A stretch of 33,665 nt of DNA from Candidatus Woesearchaeota archaeon. GTDB taxonomy: Archaea; Nanobdellota; Nanobdellia; Woesearchaeales; UBA11576. The stretch lies in assembly GCA_013203345.1 (NCBI GenBank), contig JABMQF010000043.1, positions 1 through 33,665 of the forward strand, written 5' to 3'. Positions 17,952 to 27,923 of the stretch are shown here, in pieces. Numbering within the stretch: position 1 is the first letter of the stretch; each line of letters opens with the position of its first letter. The translations under genes and the position numbers were made by a program. The notes below the pieces were generated by a model, which had not been told where the DNA came from, did not search any database, and worked only from the letters and a program-made list of their open reading frames with translations.

Positions 17952-18224
17952 TCAAAGATTGAAATCCTCAATAAAGCCAATTATCATCCTGTACCTGTCG
18001 AGATACCTGAACCCATTATCAGTAAGCGTCAGGAATCTCCTGCCTTTCCTGTCCGTTATCTCCTTGACAATCCCCTTATCCTTGAGTTCGCGGATGTATT
18101 CGGCGAAGCTCTGGGAGGAAAGATTAGAATATCGCAGCAAAGGGGTGGGCCTTATGGAATTATGGTTATCCTTGATCAGCTTCAGGATATCATATATCAC
18201 CTCTAACCTATCGCGCTTCTTCAT
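17952..18224 (-). CDS. Archaeal winged-helix regulator (HTH_45-like)
   Basis: DRLEVIYDILKLIKDNHNSIRPTPLLRYSNLSSQSFAEYIRELKDKGIVKE...LTDNGFRYL. Confidence 0.82.
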   Translation of the reverse strand: MKKRDRLEVIYDILKLIKDNHNSIRPTPLLRYSNLSSQSFAEYIRELKDKGIVKEITDRKGRRFLTLTDNGFRYLDRYRMIIGFIEDFNL

Positions 18225-18227
18225 AGT

Positions 18228-18893
18228 CTATCCAGTCCACCTATACACCTTGTAGAATATCACACCCAAAACAGCAACAGACACAGCGTAAGAGACTGCC
18301 ATGACCTCAAAAGGAATGCGAAACCTCGGGCTCAATATCATAATATTCGCCAGCCAGCCCACGAAAAGCAAGACATATATCACGAAAAGCCCGGAGAAAC
18401 TCCTCGAATGCCTGCTCCTGAGATACGCCAGGATGAGGACAAATATGATCAGCAATACCTGGATAAGCGCGAGGAAATGCGCCGAGCGGAACACAAAAAC
18501 AACTGACGCGAGCAGGAAAGCTGCGACATGCGCGACGGCAAGGAACTGCTCGGAATTGACGCGCTTCCACACAAGGCTCAACAGCAGATAAAATATTGCG
18601 ATAGTGCTGAAGTAACCAGTGACCAGAAGAGGCAAAGGCCCTATTATCTGCCGCGGAAAACTGAAGTCAAAAACAATCCCTGAGATGCTGAACAGGTGAA
18701 AAGCGAACCTGAAAAAGAAAGCCAACGCAAAGAAAAGGAATGTTGTCCTGAAGTAATTGATACCCTTATGCCTGGTGAGGCCGTACATTTCCTTTGTCCT
18801 GAAGAATATCAGCATGCAGAGCACTATCACAACAGCAGAGAAAACCAATTCAGCAAACATCCATGTTGGATCGCAATGAGGACATCGTATCAT
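18228..18893 (-). CDS. Seven-TM-like membrane protein
   Basis: Repeated hydrophobic segments; start trimmed to MIRCPHCDPTW, adjacent to the wHTH gene. Confidence 0.7.
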   Translation of the reverse strand: MIRCPHCDPTWMFAELVFSAVVIVLCMLIFFRTKEMYGLTRHKGINYFRTTFLFFALAFFFRFAFHLFSISGIVFDFSFPRQIIGPLPLLVTGYFSTIAIFYLLLSLVWKRVNSEQFLAVAHVAAFLLASVVFVFRSAHFLALIQVLLIIFVLILAYLRSRHSRSFSGLFVIYVLLFVGWLANIMILSPRFRIPFEVMAVSYAVSVAVLGVIFYKVYRWTG

Positions 18894-18935
18894 GGTATCA
18901 CCAAGGCACACATCATATTTAAGAATTTATAAAAA

Positions 18936-18956
18936 ATGTGGACTTAAAATCCACAT
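18936..18956. promoter_or_regulatory. Operator-like inverted repeat ATGTGGA-N7-TCCACAT
   Basis: Perfect 7-bp arms in a divergent promoter region. Confidence 0.65.
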
Positions 18957-18995
18957 ACTTTTTAAACACTCAAACTAACAGAGACATGTAAAAGG

Positions 18996-19103
18996 GTGAA
19001 AAGCATCAAAACAAAAAAATACACGACCTGCATTCTCACCATCGCGATAAACTTCATGACAGGATACCCTGAAAAGGACATGCCAAGGGGTCTGCCGAGA
19101 TGA
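18996..19103 (+). CDS. Short GTG-start ORF (35 aa) overlapping the ABC ATPase start
   Basis: VKSIKTKKYTTCILTIAINFMTGYPEKDMPRGLPR*; stop overlaps ATG at 19100. Confidence 0.3.
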   Translation: MKSIKTKKYTTCILTIAINFMTGYPEKDMPRGLPR

Positions 19104-19840
19104 ACACCAAAAGAAAACAAGGAGCGATAATACGCCTCCAGAGTGTATGGAAGATATATAACATGGGCGAGGTAGATGTCCCTGCTCTGCGAGACGTTAG
19201 CGTGGACATAGAGAAAGGCGACTTCGTAGCCATCATAGGCGCATCAGGGAGCGGCAAGTCCACTATGATGAACCTTGTCGGATGCCTTGACATACCAACC
19301 AAAGGAAAAATATTTCTTAAATCACAAGACATAACATCATTGGCAGAGTCTGACCTCGCAGCATTGAGAGGGAAAACAATAGGATTCATATTCCAACTCT
19401 ACAACCTTCTTCCCAACATGACTGCATATGACAATGTCATCCTACCTCTTGAACTCCAGGACATGCCTGAACAAGCAGCGGCGGAAAGGGCAAAGAAGGT
19501 TCTGGATATGGTGGGGCTGAGCAGATTCATGCACCACAGGCCAACGCAATTATCAGGCGGGCAACAGCAGCGCGTATCCATCGCGCGAAGCCTCGCAGGA
19601 AATCCTGAAATAATACTTGCAGACGAACCCACAGGAGCGCTCGACAGCGTGACCGGCAGAGAGGTTATCGAGATGCTCTACAAGCTATGGAAGGATGAAG
19701 GAAAGACAGTGATTATGGTGACACACGACCTGAACCTTGCCAGGTACGCTAACACGCATGTAGAGCTGAAAGACGGTAAGATAACCAGGATAACAAAAAA
19801 CCAAAACCAAAGAAAACCTAATAAAGGTGATATCAAATGA
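19100..19840 (+). CDS. ABC transporter ATP-binding protein (MacB/LolD type)
   Basis: Walker A GASGSGKST, signature LSGGQQQR, Walker B IILADEPTGALD. Confidence 0.95.
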   Translation: MNTKRKQGAIIRLQSVWKIYNMGEVDVPALRDVSVDIEKGDFVAIIGASGSGKSTMMNLVGCLDIPTKGKIFLKSQDITSLAESDLAALRGKTIGFIFQLYNLLPNMTAYDNVILPLELQDMPEQAAAERAKKVLDMVGLSRFMHHRPTQLSGGQQQRVSIARSLAGNPEIILADEPTGALDSVTGREVIEMLYKLWKDEGKTVIMVTHDLNLARYANTHVELKDGKITRITKNQNQRKPNKGDIK

Positions 19841-21231
19841 AAAAGAAAACCAATCCAATCTATGTGATATTCATTGGCATTCTCATCATGGCAACTACAG
19901 CCTATGCAGACTATGAATACATATCAGACAGCGACATACTCACAGCAAGCATGGTGAACCAAGACCCTGACACTGCGATAGCAGGCAATGTTGTCGAACT
20001 CAGGATAGGAGTCGAGAACTGGGGATCGAAACCAGCAGAAAGTTATCATGTCGAGATCATGCTCGAATACCCTTTCCAGGCACTGCCCGGAGAGGAGTAT
20101 GTTAAAGAAACAGGGATGCTGCAGGGCTTCCAGACAGATGAAGACCAGAAGATAGTCAAGTTCAAACTGAGGACGGACCGCGACACAACCCAAGGGTCGT
20201 ATGATCTCAACATCCTGATATACAAAACAGGTGAGAGGGATTTCACCGCTATAAAGAAAACACTGAGCGTCGATATCAGTAACAGGGAGAGTGCAGAGGT
20301 AATCTACATAGACAAGGTCAAGCTCATGCCTGGCAAGCAGACGCCTATAGAATTCACAATCAACAATGTCGGAAGGGCGCCGCTCAGGGACATGTCATTC
20401 TCATGGTCTAATGAAGATGATGTAGTGCTACCTGTGGGATCATCAGACACCAAGTATGTCAAGTACCTGGGAGTAGGAGAGACGACCACAATAACATATG
20501 ATGTTATCGCAGACACCAACGCAGACCCGGGGCTGTACAAGCTCGAGCTGAGCCTGACATACGAAGACACAGTCACAGGAGAACTGACAGGGATAACAAA
20601 CAACGCAGGAGTATATGTAGGCGGGGAGACTGACTTTGAAATCGCATTCTCAGACAGCTCTGCCAGCGAGACATCATTCTCTGTCGCGAACATTGGAAGC
20701 AATCCTGCATCTTCTGTATCTGTGATAGTACCTGAACAACCAGGATGGAGTGTCATCGGCCCAAACTCTATGATAATAGGAAACCTAAACAAGGGAGACT
20801 ATACAGTGGCCAGCTTCAAGCTGCAACGAACAGGAAGTCTTGGATCTGCGCGAACACCCAGCAGGGAAGAGATGACAAATATGACTGATGAAGAGCTATC
20901 AGAAATCAGGCAGAAGAAAGCAGGGTCAGCCGACGCTAACACCATCAATGTGATAGTAGCGTACACAGACACAATGGGTGAGCGCGATAACATCGAGAAA
21001 CAAGTAAAGATGGGAACAGAGAACAACATGACAAGCACAATGGCAGGCATGAGAGCAAGGGGCATACAACAGCAGGGATTATTATCACAATACAAGTGGT
21101 ATATTATAGGAATTGTAGCGCTAATCGCCTTAATCTTCTTCTACAAAAAGTACAAGGCATACAAGCTGCAGAACCCTATTTTCAACATCCGCAAATCGTT
21201 TAGGAAAAAGGTGAGGAAACTCAGACGATGA
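19837..21231 (+). CDS. COG1361-type extracytoplasmic protein with C-terminal TM
   Basis: Signal-like N-terminus, repeated beta-type domains, C-terminal TM and basic tail; sits between ABC ATPase and permease. Confidence 0.75.
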   Translation: MKKKTNPIYVIFIGILIMATTAYADYEYISDSDILTASMVNQDPDTAIAGNVVELRIGVENWGSKPAESYHVEIMLEYPFQALPGEEYVKETGMLQGFQTDEDQKIVKFKLRTDRDTTQGSYDLNILIYKTGERDFTAIKKTLSVDISNRESAEVIYIDKVKLMPGKQTPIEFTINNVGRAPLRDMSFSWSNEDDVVLPVGSSDTKYVKYLGVGETTTITYDVIADTNADPGLYKLELSLTYEDTVTGELTGITNNAGVYVGGETDFEIAFSDSSASETSFSVANIGSNPASSVSVIVPEQPGWSVIGPNSMIIGNLNKGDYTVASFKLQRTGSLGSARTPSREEMTNMTDEELSEIRQKKAGSADANTINVIVAYTDTMGERDNIEKQVKMGTENNMTSTMAGMRARGIQQQGLLSQYKWYIIGIVALIALIFFYKKYKAYKLQNPIFNIRKSFRKKVRKLRR

Positions 21232-22472
21232 AGCTGAGTAAGTGTCTGAAGCATGCATTCAACATGGTCTTATACAGCAAGCTGCGCAGTTGGCTGACAA
21301 TAATAGGTATTGTCATCGGTGTTGCCGCGGTAATATCCATAGTCTCTATTGGTGAAGGAATGCAGCAGACACTCGAGTCGCAAATTAGCGGTCTCGGCGG
21401 GGACATCATAACCCTCACCGCCGGGTTCTCAAGAGGAGGAAGCATGTTCGGAAGAGGACATCCAGGACAAAATGATAACAGTGGAGGAGGTGCAGTAGCG
21501 ACAGAGGATGAAGTAGTCCTTGACAGGACAGACTACCAGGCGCTCAAAGGCATCTCTGACATAGCGCTCATCGACCCCAACATCAGAGGCAATGTTGATG
21601 CGTCATACCTGGGTAGGACAGGATCAGTCACATTGACAGGTGTTGACCAGAAGGTCTGGTCCCAGATAACCACAGTAGATCTGAAAGAAGGCCGTTTACT
21701 TGATTCGGCAGACCAGAATGTAGTTGTTATTGGTGGCGGGCTGGCGAGCACTTTCTTTGACCGGCCAGTCGGCATAAACAAGATGCTCACGATAGAAACC
21801 AGCGCCTTCCGCGTTGTAGGAATACTCGATGACAATGGAAGGAGCATCTACATGCCGATACAGATGGCATACCAGGTGCTCGACGACAAAGAAAACGGAG
21901 TATATGACACCATAGTCATCAAGATAAGAAATGAGGACGAGCTTGACGCGGCAATGACCAAGATAGAGAAAAGACTGATGATGGTCAGACACGTCACTAA
22001 CAGAACAAAGGACTTCTCGCTCAGCTCAAGCAGGCAGATGAGTGCGGCAAGGTCAGAGATGATGTCATCCGTGAACATGTTCCTACTCGCGCTGGCGGCA
22101 GTGTCGTTGATAGTCGGCGCTGTAGGTATAGCAAACACCATGTTCACATCAGTTTTGGAAAAGACAAAAGACATAGGGATAATGAAAGCCATAGGAGCAA
22201 GGAACAGCGACATACTACTCATATTCCTCCTCCACGCGGCACTGATTGGACTTGTCGGAGGTGTGCTCGGTATACTGCTGGGAGGCGTGATGTCAGGATC
22301 ATTTTCAGCACTTGCAGGAGATATACGCTTCCTCAGGGGCGGAGGGTTCATATCGCCAAGGTCAATCATCATGGCAATATCTGTCTCTGTATTCATAGGA
22401 ATTCTCGCAGGAGCCATACCTGCATGGAAGGCATCAAGGCTGAAGCCAGTGGATGCTTTGCGGTATGAGTGA
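21228..22472 (+). CDS. ABC transporter permease (MacB/FtsX type)
   Basis: RSWLTIIGIVIGVAAVISIVSIGEGMQ, TKDIGIMKAIGARNSDIL, AIPAWKASRLKPVDALRYE. Confidence 0.95.
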   Translation: MKLSKCLKHAFNMVLYSKLRSWLTIIGIVIGVAAVISIVSIGEGMQQTLESQISGLGGDIITLTAGFSRGGSMFGRGHPGQNDNSGGGAVATEDEVVLDRTDYQALKGISDIALIDPNIRGNVDASYLGRTGSVTLTGVDQKVWSQITTVDLKEGRLLDSADQNVVVIGGGLASTFFDRPVGINKMLTIETSAFRVVGILDDNGRSIYMPIQMAYQVLDDKENGVYDTIVIKIRNEDELDAAMTKIEKRLMMVRHVTNRTKDFSLSSSRQMSAARSEMMSSVNMFLLALAAVSLIVGAVGIANTMFTSVLEKTKDIGIMKAIGARNSDILLIFLLHAALIGLVGGVLGILLGGVMSGSFSALAGDIRFLRGGGFISPRSIIMAISVSVFIGILAGAIPAWKASRLKPVDALRYE

Positions 22473-22494
22473 AGGGAAGAAACAAGGGGATGCA

Positions 22495-23058
22495 TCACAC
22501 ATAACAATCTATCATCGACGGCACGTCAGGAGCTGAACATATCCTTTTGTATGCATCGTATCCTGGCATGTTGTGAGCGTATGCCTTTGTCGAGATAACA
22601 TATTCTATATTCTCACCATCATTGCAGAGCCAGCAGTCAAAGCCTGCTAACTGAAGACCTTCATCTACTGCTGCTTCTGCGTGCGCAAGCTCGTGGGTGA
22701 TGCTCTTTTCTATCTCCGTGCTGCTGAAAAGTTGTGTGCAGGTGAGAAATGTTTCCAGGCTGTCAATGTCGTCAAAAGAGTAATGGTCCTGCACGTCGAG
22801 CTTCATGCAGTACTGTAGATCGATGCGCATGCGCGCTGTGTTGAGTTCCCTATATGCTATGGCTGGCTGGACACCTTGGTCTATTCTTGTGAAGACCTGA
22901 TGTTCTTCTTTCTTGACAGACATATAGTATGAAACAATGTCGTCGAGCATAGTTTTTGGAGGGCTGAATACAGCATCTGCTTTGTGGCCTGTCTCTTCAT
23001 AAGGAAGTATGCAGTTCTCATCATTCTCATACATACTGTCACCACTACTGCTATTCAC
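22495..23058 (-). CDS. Hypothetical protein with HEXXH motif
   Basis: IEKSITHELAHAEAAVDEGLQLAG. Confidence 0.55.
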   Translation of the reverse strand: MNSSSGDSMYENDENCILPYEETGHKADAVFSPPKTMLDDIVSYYMSVKKEEHQVFTRIDQGVQPAIAYRELNTARMRIDLQYCMKLDVQDHYSFDDIDSLETFLTCTQLFSSTEIEKSITHELAHAEAAVDEGLQLAGFDCWLCNDGENIEYVISTKAYAHNMPGYDAYKRICSAPDVPSMIDCYV

Positions 23059-23870
23059 CTTTCCGCCACCACGTAATTCTTATAGAAATCATAAGGGTCC
23101 TTTTTCTGGATGTAATTGACAAAGAAATGCTCTGGCTGGTCATCCATTGTTTTGCGTACCTTCTTTGTAAGTTTTGAGAGCTTCACCTGCCTGTAGATGT
23201 TAGCGCCGACAAAACCCAGTATACCTACTGCAGAAGCAATCAATCCTCTCATTGCATCTCCGTTGAACGCGTCATAGGTCCCGAAACATGCGAGCGCAAG
23301 TCCTGCAACAGGGAAAGGGTAACGTATGGTTCCATATTCCTTTCTTGCTACAGCGTTAACAACCTTGTCGACGTATAATTCTATGCTCGCATCTCGCTTC
23401 TCTTCATCTGATGGCTCAGGAAGGGTGTAGTTACGCTCATCCACCCTCTGCTCAAGATCGTCTTGACTGATGCCTTCAATTCTCTTCTCAAGCTTGCCGA
23501 CGACATTATTGACAATAAACCTGTTGAAGCGGTATGCGAGAAGCAAGTTTACAGCACCAACTGCACCCAGGAACATCGCAGCTTCAGGCTGGTCAGCGTA
23601 ATGCGCAACAGCACCTGCAGCGCCCAAACCTGTGCCAAGAAGGGCCATATTTCTTGTTGGGCCTTTTTTTATGATGCCTATCTTTGTGTACTTTGCCTTG
23701 GCTTCCTTGAGATATCGCTTTTTCATATCATCATAAGACTCGTCAAGAAGTTCTTCAAAGGCCACGGTCTCACCCCTTGCACTTTCCGCAGCAATTGTTG
23801 TCATGACTATATCCATCCCTACATCGTGCGGCGTCATAATTAGAAGAAGGAATAGAGTAATCATGCTCAT
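23055..23870 (-). CDS. Membrane protein of unknown function (start probably MDIVMTT)
   Basis: Long ORF with hydrophobic pairs; overlaps the HEXXH gene. Confidence 0.65.
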   Translation of the reverse strand: MSMITLFLLLIMTPHDVGMDIVMTTIAAESARGETVAFEELLDESYDDMKKRYLKEAKAKYTKIGIIKKGPTRNMALLGTGLGAAGAVAHYADQPEAAMFLGAVGAVNLLLAYRFNRFIVNNVVGKLEKRIEGISQDDLEQRVDERNYTLPEPSDEEKRDASIELYVDKVVNAVARKEYGTIRYPFPVAGLALACFGTYDAFNGDAMRGLIASAVGILGFVGANIYRQVKLSKLTKKVRKTMDDQPEHFFVNYIQKKDPYDFYKNYVVAER

Positions 23871-24129
23871 CTATGCGCCTCTCAAGCTCAGCAGTGTCAA
23901 GATCTGCTGATGCCCTACCAAGATTGCGCATAACTATTGTAGTCGCGGCTGTGTTCAGGATATAGGATTCTATAATGTTACACAAGCCAGTCCCCTCTGG
24001 AAGGAAATACTTGTCAGGGTTGTCAGTGATACTCTTTGACTTCAATGCTGCGTAGCCCAGAAACAGGTTTGGAACGCCCAGGCCTGCGCTGATTATGGCA
24101 AGTTTTTTTAGCCTACCTGAACGCCACAT
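23770..24129 (-). pseudogene. Possibly decayed tandem paralogue of the 23055-23870 gene
   Basis: ELERRIDEHDYSIPSSNYDAARCRDG parallels DLEQRVDERNYTLPEPSDEEKRDA; upstream in-frame EEAEKYYSRD without a clear start codon. Confidence 0.45.
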
Positions 24130-24310
24130 ATCTCTTGAGTAATACTTTTCTGCTTCCTCTAGAAAATTATTCCTTGCGGTACTATCATCTATCTTTTCCT
24201 TTAGCGAGATTGTTGATCACCTCCCAACAAAAAATATTATTAAAATAAATGCCGAAAAATCTTCTAAGGGAATTATATCAAAGATACGCCTTCGGCGAAA
24301 TTAGAGTTTA

Positions 24311-24407
24311 GACAATGGTTTTCCTGCGTCGCTGATATGGTAGTATCATCAAAAGGTCTCAACACCTGGATGAAAAATTTATTTTTCCGACGGAAAAAAT
24401 CATTGTC
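24311..24407. repeat. ~97-bp element with imperfect terminal inverted repeats
   Basis: GACAATGGTTTTCCTGCGTCG ... CCGACGGAAAAAATCATTGTC. Confidence 0.45.
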
Positions 24408-24513
24408 CGTGAATATAGTATAGCACTCTTTATTAAGAAACTATCTTGCAATAATTCTTAGAAAGCGAAAGGATTACGATTAGGTTTTGTTTGTACCAAA
24501 AATCACCATCTGA

Positions 24514-24945
24514 TCAAGAATCATCGGTTTTAGGGACATCACCAAGGTAATTGGTCAATATTCCATCGAGAGTGCCGCATTTATCCTCATCGACTGAACG
24601 CACTATGCTCTCTTTGACATTCGTCAGGAAGTTATTCTCTTTGACTGAACACACTATGCTCTCCTCGACAGTTGTCATGAAGTCATCCTCAAAACCCTCA
24701 TATGCTGCCCCCTCGAACTTCTCGTATACTGAAGCGCTCACAAGCTCACCCCTTTCATTGAAAACAAACTCAGTACCAAGTGATCCGTCCTCAGGGTATT
24801 TCCTATTGATGGAAGCGTAGAAATCATCCCCATCAATCCTGAGATGAGGAGTTATACTAAAAGAAACAGGAGCGTACTCATCCTCTGACAGCTTCCTGAT
24901 ACCTTTATGTTCTCTTAGAGGTCTGCTTGATTTCTTCCGCGCCAT
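24514..24945 (-). CDS. Hypothetical protein (143 aa) with an internal 17-aa tandem repeat
   Basis: TTVEESIVCSVKENNFL / TNVKESIVRSVDEDKCG. Confidence 0.55.
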   Translation of the reverse strand: MARKKSSRPLREHKGIRKLSEDEYAPVSFSITPHLRIDGDDFYASINRKYPEDGSLGTEFVFNERGELVSASVYEKFEGAAYEGFEDDFMTTVEESIVCSVKENNFLTNVKESIVRSVDEDKCGTLDGILTNYLGDVPKTDDS

Positions 24946-24970
24946 CTTATGTCACATAATCTGTCATCAT

Positions 24971-26482
24971 CTATCGTGAATTTTGAAGTATCCTAAGGTG
25001 GACATCTGAAATCGGAAGTGGATATACCTGCTGCGCTCTCCACATCTGGCTTTTTGTGAATTGAGATACTGGTACTTTAGCATTCCCTCTCGATTGAGGA
25101 TAGTACATAGGTTCAGGTTTTCCGCACATCCCTGTCTGGTAACTTTCATCATCCAGGAGCGTGATGTTCGCGAGAGCCTGGTTTATGCCCCCTGTCACCT
25201 GCAGAGGTACCACCCTTTTAGGAACTCCGTCCTGGACAACATAACACTCGTGCGCCTTTACCATGTAGGTCTTGTCCTGCGACTGCGTGCGGCCCTCATG
25301 AGCCACAATCAGAATCTTCCCTTCGAGGTCAACATCTTCTGTCCTGCCGTCAAGCACAGTGCAGCTCATCCTTGGCTGAGGGAACTGACCATCCTCATGT
25401 TGCACGGCATTGCCTACAAAGGGGCTCGTTTCCATGTTCATGAACTGCTTCAGCTTTTCCTGATCAGCGTACTCGCTGCCAAGGAACCCTACAACCTCTC
25501 CGTCCTTTATGTGATCCCGCTTCTCCCTTTTCCGTCCATAGGCGTCGAAATGGGTGAAACCCAGTACCCTGAAACCATCTATCTCTTGCAAAGGATTGTC
25601 TGACAATCCAAACTCCTTGTCATGTATCCTCTGACCATACCTGAAAGTGCCTGACTCCCCAAAATCAAGGAAGTGTATAGGCTCCTCAAAATGGTGGCCG
25701 AATATCTCATGGACAGGGACTCCTGTTAGCATCACCACGTCGTAAAGTTCTGCAAGGGGTATCCCTACCTCTTCAAGACTGCCAAACCTCAGACCTGAAA
25801 TCGCGTGCAATTCATGGAACGCATCGCTGAATGAACCAGCTGTCTTGATCCTCTTGTCAGGAGTAGGGTCGGCGATGTATTTGATCAGACTCGGAAGACG
25901 CTTCATATCATCATCTGTCGAACATACAACTGCAATGTTCCTGTTTATCGGAATAGGCGCATACCCATGCGAATAAGAAATGCCCACAAATGGAATTGAT
26001 TGAATAGCTATGCCTCCTCTTGAATTGACCACAATCTTCTGATCAACTTCCAGCGACCTTACCATCCCTGTGTTAGGGTGATCCTTTGTGAATTGCCTAA
26101 TCTCTTCATCAAACAAATCAACATTGGATGGTATATGCAATACATATGCCCCTTCATCTGTTGGAAGACTTATTCCTTTTGAACAGAAATTGAACCTATT
26201 GCTCTGCAGGTCCCTTGTCACAAAAACTTCATTGATGTTATGCGGCAGAAGATTGTCAATATGAGTCATTGTATAAATTCCACTACCCATCATCTCCTTG
26301 TTGGTTTGCGATCGGGCGTATCTCTCATGGGACTTCTTGCCATTAATAAAACTGACACGGTCATAGAATACCCTTGTGTATCTTGATACTATATCTTCCC
26401 CAGAATCCCTGATCTCCTTTAGCATATGTTCAGCAATCTCTTCAAGTTCCGGGCCTGACATGACTAATTCTATCTCTACCAT
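24971..26482 (-). CDS. TldD/PmbA-family protein (TldD-like)
   Basis: GVPVHEIFGHHFEEP (HExxxH) and Gly-rich C-terminal region. Confidence 0.82.
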   Translation of the reverse strand: MVEIELVMSGPELEEIAEHMLKEIRDSGEDIVSRYTRVFYDRVSFINGKKSHERYARSQTNKEMMGSGIYTMTHIDNLLPHNINEVFVTRDLQSNRFNFCSKGISLPTDEGAYVLHIPSNVDLFDEEIRQFTKDHPNTGMVRSLEVDQKIVVNSRGGIAIQSIPFVGISYSHGYAPIPINRNIAVVCSTDDDMKRLPSLIKYIADPTPDKRIKTAGSFSDAFHELHAISGLRFGSLEEVGIPLAELYDVVMLTGVPVHEIFGHHFEEPIHFLDFGESGTFRYGQRIHDKEFGLSDNPLQEIDGFRVLGFTHFDAYGRKREKRDHIKDGEVVGFLGSEYADQEKLKQFMNMETSPFVGNAVQHEDGQFPQPRMSCTVLDGRTEDVDLEGKILIVAHEGRTQSQDKTYMVKAHECYVVQDGVPKRVVPLQVTGGINQALANITLLDDESYQTGMCGKPEPMYYPQSRGNAKVPVSQFTKSQMWRAQQVYPLPISDVHLRILQNSR

Positions 26483-26620
26483 GTGCTTTTTTGAGGGAAT
26501 GACAGTTTATAAAACTTTCTCTTTTAACTACTGGATAGTAGTCTTTTATTCGGGCTGTAAGAGCATCTAAACGCACAGCCACAAACCTTTATAAACAATC
26601 TATGGCTATGTATTAGCACA

Positions 26621-27901
26621 ATGAAACTCATGAATGCACGTGGGACACGGGACTTTGGACCTGAAGAAAAAATTGTCAGGCAGAAGATAGTGGACATGCT
26701 TCGGAAGTCATTTGAACTGTACGGTTTCTCACCACTAGAGACCCCAATCATAGAACGCTTTGATGTGCTCTCTGCAAAATATGCAGGCGGAGCAGAGATA
26801 ATGAAAGAGACTTTCAAATTCAATGATCAAGGAGAAAGAGAACTCTGTCTAAGATATGACCTGACAGTACCCTTGGCAAGATTCGTTGGTATGAACCCAA
26901 AGATGAAGATGCCTTTCAAACGTTACGCTATTGGACGCGTATTCAGAGACGGACCTATCAAGACAGGAAGATACAGGGAATTCTGGCAGTGTGATGTAGA
27001 CATCATTGGAAGCAAATCGATGCTCGCTGATGCGCAATGCATACAGATAGCGCAGAAGTTTTTTGCAGATATAGAATTGGATGTCAATATAGAGTTCAAC
27101 AATCGCAAACTACTTGATGGGATGATGGAATCATGTGGAATTCCTGAAGAAAAGAGAATGGACACAATACTCGAGGTGGACAAACTCAGAAAGACAGGCA
27201 TCGAATCTGTCAAAAATGAGATGAACAAAAAAGGTATTGAAGAAGATTCTGTCAACAAGCTCATGGAACTGATTTCCATGCAAGGTACGAATGCAGAAAA
27301 GCTCGACAAGGTCAGGTCTGCCATGGCTAATCAAAAACTCGCAGAAGGTCTGAAAGAGATTGAAGAATTACTATCATATGTAGATGAGAAAAATATTGTA
27401 CTAAACCTTTCATTGGCACGAGGACTCAGCTATTACACAGGACCTGTGTATGAAGTGTTCCTCAAGGACAAGAAATTATTCTCCAGTTCATTGGCTGCAG
27501 GCGGTAGATGGGACAAGATGATTGGCGACTTTATCGGCGGAAGAGAATACCCTGCAGTAGGCATCAGCTTCGGAATAGAACCAATAACAACAGTTATAGG
27601 AAATAACCGAAAAGAGGAAGGAATCAGAACAGTTACACAACTATATGTAATCCCCATACAGACAACAAAAAAATGCATCGAGATTGCAGAGAAGACGAGA
27701 ACAGGGGGAGTGAACACAGACATGGACCTGATGTCACGCGGAGTTTCTAAAAACCTTGACTATGCCAACAAGATGGGCATACCCTACGTACTCATCGTCG
27801 GAGAAGAAGAGATAAAACAAGGCAAGTACAAGCTCAAAGACATGAAGAGCGGTGATGAGAAGATGGTGAGTGTTGAAGAAGTCTGCGATATGGTTAAGTA
27901 A
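26621..27901 (+). CDS. hisS: Histidyl-tRNA synthetase
   Basis: ARGTRDFGPEE, RYDLTVPLARF, GRVFRDGPIKTGRYREFWQCDVDIIG, AAGGRWDKMIG, VGISFGIEP. Confidence 0.97.
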   Translation: MKLMNARGTRDFGPEEKIVRQKIVDMLRKSFELYGFSPLETPIIERFDVLSAKYAGGAEIMKETFKFNDQGERELCLRYDLTVPLARFVGMNPKMKMPFKRYAIGRVFRDGPIKTGRYREFWQCDVDIIGSKSMLADAQCIQIAQKFFADIELDVNIEFNNRKLLDGMMESCGIPEEKRMDTILEVDKLRKTGIESVKNEMNKKGIEEDSVNKLMELISMQGTNAEKLDKVRSAMANQKLAEGLKEIEELLSYVDEKNIVLNLSLARGLSYYTGPVYEVFLKDKKLFSSSLAAGGRWDKMIGDFIGGREYPAVGISFGIEPITTVIGNNRKEEGIRTVTQLYVIPIQTTKKCIEIAEKTRTGGVNTDMDLMSRGVSKNLDYANKMGIPYVLIVGEEEIKQGKYKLKDMKSGDEKMVSVEEVCDMVK

Positions 27902-27923
27902 GCTGAATGTAATAAGATCACCA

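Noticed and set aside
21848-22507. 219-aa minus-strand ORF antisense to the ABC permease
   Set aside because: Opposite strand of an unambiguous FtsX/MacB permease; low-complexity shadow ORF.
25061-25603. 180-aa plus-strand ORF inside the TldD-like gene
   Set aside because: Antisense shadow of a conserved family gene.
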